In this document: piece after piece, positions 57,324-64,000 of the stretch
How positions within the stretch are numbered: the first letter of the stretch is position 1
Layout of the letters: each line of letters opens with the position of its first letter
DNA from: Pratylenchus scribneri
Taxonomy: Eukaryota; Nematoda; Chromadorea; Rhabditida; Pratylenchidae
Assembly (NCBI GenBank): GCA_030063045.1
Contig: JAQSEB010000015.1
Coordinates: 1,488,001-1,552,000 of the forward strand
Length of the DNA stretch: 64,000 nt
Direction: 5' to 3'
The notes under the pieces: model-generated
The model's input: only the letters and a program-made list of their open reading frames with translations
Told to the model about the DNA's origin: nothing
Database searches by the model: none
Made by a program: the position numbers and the translations under genes

Positions 57324-57665
57324 TTATGGGAAAACATTGTGATTTGTGTAAAAATAATTAATTCCCACGGCATTTTTGGGGCCTACGCCAGAGAAAAAAA
57401 TGCCAAAAATGGAACAACAAATTTGGCAACATTTTCCGTCATTTTTTCTTCGCTTTAATTCTCTCAAAATACTTAAAAATACCTTACTTTTTGGCTTTTG
57501 GCATGATGGGAAAGGGAATTGGGAAGGAGAGGGGAAGGCCATAAATTTAAAGCTTTCTTCCATTTTGGATGGGTGACTTTTCTTCTTCTTTTTAAGAGCA
57601 TTATTGAATAGAAAAGAAAGACTAAAGAAGAGTAGGGGAAGGTGGAAAATGAGGCCAATTCTCAT
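57324..57665 (-). CDS. Possible small secreted protein (weak ORF)
   Basis: ATG-started 113-aa frame. MRIGLIFHLPLLFFSLSFLF resembles a signal peptide, followed by a lysine run. No domain, no paralogue and no clear splice context in the window; a GTATTT donor follows the KPKSK codons. It may be chance. Confidence 0.2.
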   Translation of the reverse strand: MRIGLIFHLPLLFFSLSFLFNNALKKKKKSHPSKMEESFKFMAFPSPSQFPFPSCQKPKSKVFLSILRELKRRKNDGKCCQICCSIFGIFFSGVGPKNAVGINYFYTNHNVFP

Positions 57666-59083
57666 TTGGAATTCTCTGACTGCTTTCCAGCTGGAAAAAT
57701 TTCAACTAAGAAGTTGTGCATTTTTGGGACTTTCTGAAGTTTTGCTAAATAATTAAGCAATGTAAGTTCTTCCAATTAGGGAATGAAATTTACCCTTTAA
57801 AAAGTGTGAGATTTCTCTATAAAATTCCTTATTTTCCTTTTATTAATTGGACATTTAAAAAAAAATTAAATAAAATTTGGCTAAACTAGGAATTGTGCAT
57901 TTTTGGTAACATTTTGGCAGCTGCTTTTTCGGCCTTTAGTGGTAATTTCTTATCTTTGCCAAGGCTAATGCAATAAAATATACTAAAAGATATTGAGTTC
58001 CTCTACAAAAATATTATTAAATTTTTTTAAAAATATTTATAAAAATCTTTCATTTAAATTAAACAAACACAAACAACATTTAGAAACATTTATTATAAAT
58101 TATAAGCTAAGAACAAAAAATTTAAATAAATGTTATTTAAGACTGAGTTTTTTGGTATTTTGGCAGTCTCCGAAGGTTTAGAAGGTATTTTTATGAAAAT
58201 TTTCATTTACCCAAAATCATTAAAGATGGTGCAAAAACTACCGATTTTGAATAAAATACACATTTTGGTATTGTTTTTTGGATTGAATTCGAATTTGGGA
58301 TTATAAGAAATAAATCGTATCTTTGAAATTATTTTAATAAACTGACTTAACCAAGATTTTTAACTTTATATATAAAAAAATACTTATAAAATAAATTTGT
58401 GTGGGATGTCCTATTATTAGAATATCCATCTTGAGAAAATCCAAAATCAAAAAAAAATGTTTTACGTAGCTCATTAAAAACGAAATGCTTGATTGAATAC
58501 AAAAATTATGCAATGTACCAAAAATGATTTTCACAAACCAATTTTTGTGAGTTGATTCCCATTTTTCTGGTTGAATGCAAATTAAAAACTTTTTTCCACT
58601 CCAATAAATTTTTCCCTACTCTTATATGCTTTTGACATTTTCCCATCATTTTGGCCTCCAAATTGTTCAAAGGGAAAATGTACTAATTTTGGATGGGAAA
58701 ATTTTGGGTCCGCTAATTTATTTACGCATTAGGAAAATTCTAAGCAAAAAAATAAAAATTGCCAATGGAGTATTTTCTCATGAAATCCAAAAATAAAAAT
58801 CATATGATTTTACTGAAATGTTCAAAACACTTTTAAAAATTACAGAGATGTATACCGCGTATTGACATTTTTTTATATGAAAATAAAAATATTTATATAA
58901 AAAATTAATTCTATTTAAAAAGAAAAAAAATCAAATATAAATGGCTAAAAAGGATATAGGGTTATTTTTTAAATTTTTAAATTGAATATTTTAAATTTTC
59001 ATTACATAAGCAAAAAAGTACATTTTCAAACAATTTTAAATAATTAATTTTAATTAAGAAAAAATTTTTCGTAGGGTGCTTTG
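57666..59083. other. Intergenic, no gene recognised
   Basis: AT-rich DNA without exons I can support on either strand. Confidence 0.5.
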
Positions 59084-59244
59084 CAGGGATGGGTTCGATG
59101 TTTCGATTTTTTCGTTTCGATGTCGATTTTCGGTCATTTTTGCCATCGAAATTTCGTTTTTCGGTTTCGAAAAATTTTTTGTCCCGTCGAAATTTCGTTT
59201 TTCGATTTCGATTTTTTTATTTTGGGCCATCGAACCTATCCCTG
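59084..59244. mobile_element. Family D element (D3)
   Basis: 161 bp, ends CAGGGATGGGTTCGATG and CGAACCTATCCCTG, interior of degenerate TTTCGATTTTT. Flanks GTGCTTTG and GTGCTCTT are an imperfect 8-bp duplication. Confidence 0.82.
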
Positions 59245-60686
59245 GTGCTCTTTGGAATAGTAAATATGAATCTGGCTTCCATTGCCCAAGATAATTGATT
59301 GACATTTATTTTGTGATTTTAGGTAAGATTTTTTGTTGTCAAAAAATGATGGCCAATATCCTTTTTTTGCAACTTTTTTCCAGTATGAAAAGGTCAAAAT
59401 GTAGCCAAAGAAATTTAATTATAGAAGAGGAGTCAAGTCTAATTAGAGGAAAATAGGTCACGTGGGCCCATCCAAAAAATGCCGGAAAAAATCCCCTTGA
59501 GAAAAAAAAAGAGGAGAAAATGACAAAAAATTGAAAATGATGGAAAAGCAAACGGCAAAAGGAAATAAACGATGGGCTTAAAATGTGCCAAAAATGTTTC
59601 TTATATTTGAGACCAGTTTGTGAATTTAATTAAGAGAGATTCTCTTCCTCTTTTGTTGGGCACACTCATTTTCATTCTCGGTACAAAATCAAATAATGCA
59701 AATGTATTTATTTGTGTTTGCAGCGTGCCATTTTTTTTTGCTTCTTTGATGAGATTTGTTCATCTTAGCAAAGAAAATGGCTTTTGCTTTTGTGCTTTTT
59801 GTGTGTTTTTTTGGGATGAAAATTTTGCAGAAAAGGAAAACTTTGCTTTTGATGAGAATTAAATTAGTAATGCTTTTTGATTTCCACGCGAGATGAGGAA
59901 GGTAAGAAAAATTTTTAGGTTCCATTGTTTGCAAAAATTTGCATTTTTTGCCTTTTAATATTTAAATTGGATAATAAGAAAATTTCAAAAAGTATTTCAA
60001 AAACCAAAATTTTTGGTTAATTTTTATTGAAAATTAAAAATATTCTGAGGAAAGGGAAAAAAATTTAAGGCTTTTGAACCATTTAATTATTGAATCGAAG
60101 ACAAATGCAATATTCATATCCCTCTAATTTTGATAAAATCCTATAATTAGCGTTAAACAAAAATAATAACCTTTTTTTCATAAAAGGAAGGGGACAATGA
60201 TTCATAATTTTATATGGGCGAGTTCTATAGTCCTTTAATAAAAATGCACGAATATGCTTGAAAAATAAAATTAATTAAAATTGGTTGTTATTTTTATTGG
60301 AAAAATGAAAACACATTTTTTTGCCATTTTTGTAAAAGATGAATGTACCCACCAAAATATAAATTTTTATAGTTTTAGTGAGAATGTCAGCATATTAAAA
60401 GGATTTGTTTTTATAATATTTGATGGGAAAAATTTTATATCGGAAATTACGTTAACAAGTTTTATTTATTTCAAATATTTTTGAGAAAATTTTTATAAAT
60501 TAATTAGTTTTTTGTTTTAATTTAATTAAAGATATAGCTAGATACCATTTCGGCAATGATGAAATTTGCTCATCTACAAAGAAATACTTTTATTTTTCAA
60601 AAAAATAATTATATTTTGATCTCAAAATCACATTAAAAACTGCTGAATATTTATAAATTATCCAAACTCAATAAGCCGAATCAAAA
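59245..60686. other. Intergenic, no gene recognised
   Basis: Open frames here either lack an ATG or are short and without likeness. Confidence 0.5.
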
Positions 60687-60831
60687 TACCGTAAATCCTC
60701 TATTAATATCCCTCACTCTATTAATCCCTCTAGAGATCTTCGAAATTTAAAGTCCACTTCTATTTGTGGGCTCCCTTAAAGGGTCTTCGAAATTTAATAT
60801 CACAGGGGATATTAATCGAAGATTCACGGTA
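60687..60831. mobile_element. Family E MITE with TACCGT ends
   Basis: Begins TACCGTAAATCCTCTATTAA and ends ATTAATCGAAGATTCACGGTA; inner GATCTTCGAAATTTAA is repeated. No sharp target duplication. Confidence 0.6.
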
Positions 60832-61108
60832 GTGATGGAAAAATGGGGGAAAAATTTCGAATGTCCTCTCTTCTGGAAGTGATTATCCACCCTTTCAATA
60901 CCGATAAAGTCAGAGGAAGATAAAAAAATTAAAATTAATATTTTTTATTCATATGTCAATGTGACAAAATGGCACCATAAAGGCATTATTAAATAAATTA
61001 ATCATTGCTCAATGAAAAATATTCTAAGGGTGTGCTATATTGTCAATTACCATCAAAAAATGGCATTTTTTTTCTTCAAATTCCTTCATTTCATTCATCA
61101 ATTTTCAT

Positions 61109-61664
61109 CTATGAACATTGTCCATGGGTGCAGCGACAACGGCCATAATTTTTGCAATCAATGCTGCCGGAACAATCCGAATCGCTGCTGCATCGATCCT
61201 CGGGCTCAACGCAGTTGCCATAAACGCAGGCAGTGTTGCTTCCATACTTTTGTTCGCATTGTTTCTCATTTTGGCAGCAACCACGGCATTTGTATTTTTG
61301 AGCTTCTGTAAAAAATAATTCGTATATTAATTTGTGCCTTGAAGTATGAATTTTTAGGAAATAAATTTTTTAATAATCTAATCTCTAATTTAATAATTTT
61401 TAGATTTAATTGAATAGTTTTTGTCATTATTTATCATTACTAACAAGTGCCTACATTTAAAATGCCAGCGCGAAATATCTTAATTAGCAATTTTCCTCTT
61501 TTCAATACATAAAATGGCATAAAAATTGACAGTTTTAAAAAATTTAGTAATTAAAATCCCATAGAATATTTTAAATATTTATTTTAAAATTTACCCGCTT
61601 GATCTTGGAACAAGGCAAAGGAAATGAGAAAAACAAGGGAAACGGTGAAGAAAAGACGATTCAT
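61109..61664 (-). CDS. Small secreted twelve-cysteine protein, paralogue 1
   Basis: Two exons, 61664-61595 and 61305-61109, joined in phase 1, 88 aa. Exon 1 is a signal peptide (MNRLFFTVSLVFLISFALFQ). The mature part of about 64 residues has twelve cysteines in CRGCC, C, C, NC, RC, DC, DC, RCRC and QC spacing. Shared blocks are KYKCRGCCQN, ACVYGNCVEPEDRC and IDCKNYGRCRCTHGQC. Probably six disulfides and export from the cell. It could be an effector, an antimicrobial-type or another extracellular peptide; no known family is recognised. The opposite strand has open frames that are only shadows. Confidence 0.85.
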
Positions 61665-63037
61665 TTTTTTATGATGAATGCTGCTGGTGAATGATTTTAT
61701 GAATTTTTGTTTTTTCTAAAAATTTTTAGAGAATTAATTTAAAAAAAAAACAAATAAGAAAAAAATTGGATTTTCAAATAACCTCTAATCTTTTTTAAAA
61801 ACTTCAACAAAATATTTTTGCCAAAAAAATATTTTTGCAATTTCTGGGTCTCTGGATTTAGGATTGGAAGATGCAAAAATAATTCAAAAAAAAACAAATG
61901 GAAAATAAAAATTGGATTTTTAAATATCCCATAATTTTCTTTAAAAAATTCTTAATAAAATTATTTGCCAAAAACAAAAATTTTTTACAATTTCTAGGTC
62001 TTTGGAAATATAATTAGAAGATACAAAAATAATTTTTATTACAATTTTTTGTTCTTTAAAAATCTCAAGAAAATTCTATCTTAAATAAAGCTAAATTTTT
62101 AAAGATATTTTGAGAAGATTAAAACTGAATTAAAGGTAAATGGCGATTTTTGCTCAAAAATTCTTTGACTTTTATATTCAACCAATTCCCTCACACAAAT
62201 AGTTTTGTTTTTGTCTAATTTAAGAAGGCCGATTCAATGACCTTGATGCTTGGTCAATGATCATGGTCATTTAATGAATGAAATATACAATTTATTCTAA
62301 AAAACCACACCAATTGCGCTGATGAATTTGAACAAAAATAATGAAAAAAGCAAAAACAATTGTTATTTAATTTATTTTTATTCTTTTTCTGATTATTTTG
62401 ACTATTTTTTAGTTGTTGACATCAAAAATGCTTATTTTTAGAAAATATTTTTTTTTCGCAATTTATTTTCAATTAAAGGATTAAGCAGATGTCCAACATA
62501 GGAGTGATCTATTGGTTAATTCTACCAATTTTATGATCTTTGAAATTTCTTTTTATTTTTTTATTTTTGCTCTCTTGGCCATCAACTTTATTTTTTTCAA
62601 AGCTAACATTTGTTCATATTATTGTTTTTTTGGCATTCATCAAAGACAATTGTTCTTTTTTGTTGTTGAAATTTGCATTGCATTCATCTGTGGAATTAGG
62701 ACTTTGAGTTCAATTTTTGAGATAAACAAATCCCAATGACATTGAAAGAATTCTGTGAATATAAAAATCAAAGTTTTCTTGGCCAATAATCAACATTTTA
62801 TCTTAGAAAAATAAATAAAAAACTTTTAAAATATACCAAAAAAGGTTTAAAATATTTTTGCAATTAAATGTAATTAAAAAATTTAAATTATTTGCAAAAA
62901 AAGGAAATTTTTTGCCTTATTCAAATTAATAAATTATATTTATAAGAATCAAAATTACCTTGTTATTTATATAATCTATTAATAATATTTTAATAGAAAA
63001 AAATTTCCATAAAAAATTACCTCAATTCACATTAAAA
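61665..63037. promoter_or_regulatory. Shared upstream region of the divergent cysteine-rich pair
   Basis: 1.37 kb between the two start codons. Contains two similar 100-bp AT-rich stretches (GGGTCTCTGGATTTAGG and TAGGTCTTTGGAAATA contexts near 61850 and 62000), suggesting an internal duplication. No defined promoter motif seen. Confidence 0.4.
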
Positions 63038-63771
63038 ATGAATCGTCAATTATTCGCCGTTTCACTTGTTCTTCTCATTTCCTTCGCTTTGGTACAACAT
63101 CAAGCGGGTATGATTATTATAAGAATAAATTATTTTTTATAGAATTAGAACATTTTGAAATGAATTAAGATATCATTCTCAATTTCTAAGCTAAATTAAT
63201 GACATCTTAATTTTGAGCATTGGCTAAAATATTCAAATTAGTCAAAAAATTTTCTAATAAATTATGACTAAAAATGGAAACATATTTTGAAAGTCTATTT
63301 TTCTGCCTTTTTGGCCAAAATTTTTTAATTTTAATTAAATTCACTAAATTTTCTCTTGGTAAGTAACTCATCCCCAATGGCTATAAAATATAAATTTTTA
63401 TTAAATTTTCTAACATTTTTAAGTTTAATATAATAATTTACTTGAAAAATTGGTTTTTATGACTATTATTTCGTTCTGATGACCATTATGATCGGCTTAG
63501 TAAATATTTCCAATATACGGCTGAGAAATTATTTTATACATTTTCAAATATAATCACAATTCTGTTTTTAGAAGGCCTCAAATACAAATGCCGTAATTGC
63601 TGCCAAAATGCAGACACTTGCACTCGCCGTTATGGAAGTAACAACGCCTGCGTTTTTGGGGATTGCGTTGAGCCGGAGGACAATTGTCGCGGCGATTCGG
63701 ATTGTGCCCGAATTGATTGCAAAAATTATGGCCGTTGCCGCTGTGTCGAGGGACAATGCACTTACGGCTAA
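63038..63771 (+). CDS. Small secreted twelve-cysteine protein, paralogue 2
   Basis: Two exons, 63038-63107 and 63572-63771, joined in phase 1 exactly as in paralogue 1, 89 aa. Signal peptide MNRQLFAVSLVLLISFALVQ. The mature protein KYKCRNCCQNADTC, then NNACVFGDCVEPEDNC, DSDCARIDCKNYGRCRC and VEGQCTYG keeps every cysteine position of its twin, while loop residues differ (NADTCTRRYG against NEKQCEQKYG). AATAAATTTTATAATAAATT near 63936 offers polyadenylation signals. Function unknown; the fold may be knottin-like. Confidence 0.88.
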
Positions 63772-64000
63772 TTGAAATGCGGAATCAATAGCAATGAATG
63801 AATGAGGCTAAAAATGATATTACCATTTTTTTGAATGAATTATTGGCACCTAGAAAAAATTTATTTTTTTGAATAATTATTTTGAATTATAGCAACGCAA
63901 TTTATTTCATTTCTTTTTTGTTAAATTGACATATGAATAAATTTTATAATAAATTAATCAAAAATTATTTTTATTCCTTTTGAGTTAAAATTATTTTTAA

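Noticed and set aside
59620..59862. 80-aa hydrophobic frame
   Set aside because: No ATG at its start, no domain and AT/GT-rich composition; likely chance.
61118..61318. Alanine/isoleucine-rich hydrophobic frame (and one at 63568-63756 on minus)
   Set aside because: Antisense shadows of the cysteine-rich exons; the cysteine codons read on the other strand give alanine.

Overview
The window looks like nuclear DNA of a nematode, probably a plant-parasitic tylenchomorph of the root-knot/cyst type. The evidence is very AT-rich DNA with short GT-AG introns, a nematode-style seven-transmembrane chemoreceptor, nematode-like glycosyltransferase genes, and a cluster of secreted SPRY-domain proteins plus small secreted cysteine-rich proteins, which resemble effector families of such parasites. 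The species is inferred, not shown. All gene models were built by hand from splice sites, reading phase and homology recalled from memory; no search was run.

Layout. 0.3-2.4 kb: 5' part of a beta-1,3-glucuronyltransferase gene on the minus strand, running off the left edge. 4.5-5.5 kb: two convergent 3' gene fragments (an immunoglobulin/titin-like tail on plus, a core-2/I-branching type glycosyltransferase on minus), both without 5' ends. 6.1-21.3 kb: a compound inverted duplication. Two arms of about 5 kb (7.6-12.9 and 16.3-21.3 kb) each carry a secreted SPRY gene, a RING gene, an intracellular SPRY gene and a 31-bp satellite array. They flank a spacer with two more, broken, secreted SPRY copies; a fifth secreted SPRY gene lies just outside the left arm. 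22.9-28.0 kb: an eight-exon FAD-dependent amine/imino acid oxidase of the sarcosine/pipecolate oxidase family with a signal peptide. 30.6-38.0 kb: a ten-exon RING ubiquitin-ligase-like gene on minus. 40.5-49.5 kb: a sixteen-exon F-box-like gene with a RIM-binding-protein-type SH3 domain carried on a symmetrical phase 1-1 exon cassette, and a tRNA-Arg in one intron. 51.3-55.6 kb: a seven-exon chemoreceptor gene on minus. 61.1-63.8 kb: a head-to-head pair of two-exon genes for secreted twelve-cysteine proteins.

Introns and intergenic DNA are full of short non-autonomous palindromic transposons. At least seven belong to one family with GGTACTT ends and 8-bp target duplications (hAT-like). Another family has 9-bp duplications (Mutator-like). 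Several others have 8-bp duplications. Several unrelated-looking families share internal motifs. No transposase gene was seen.
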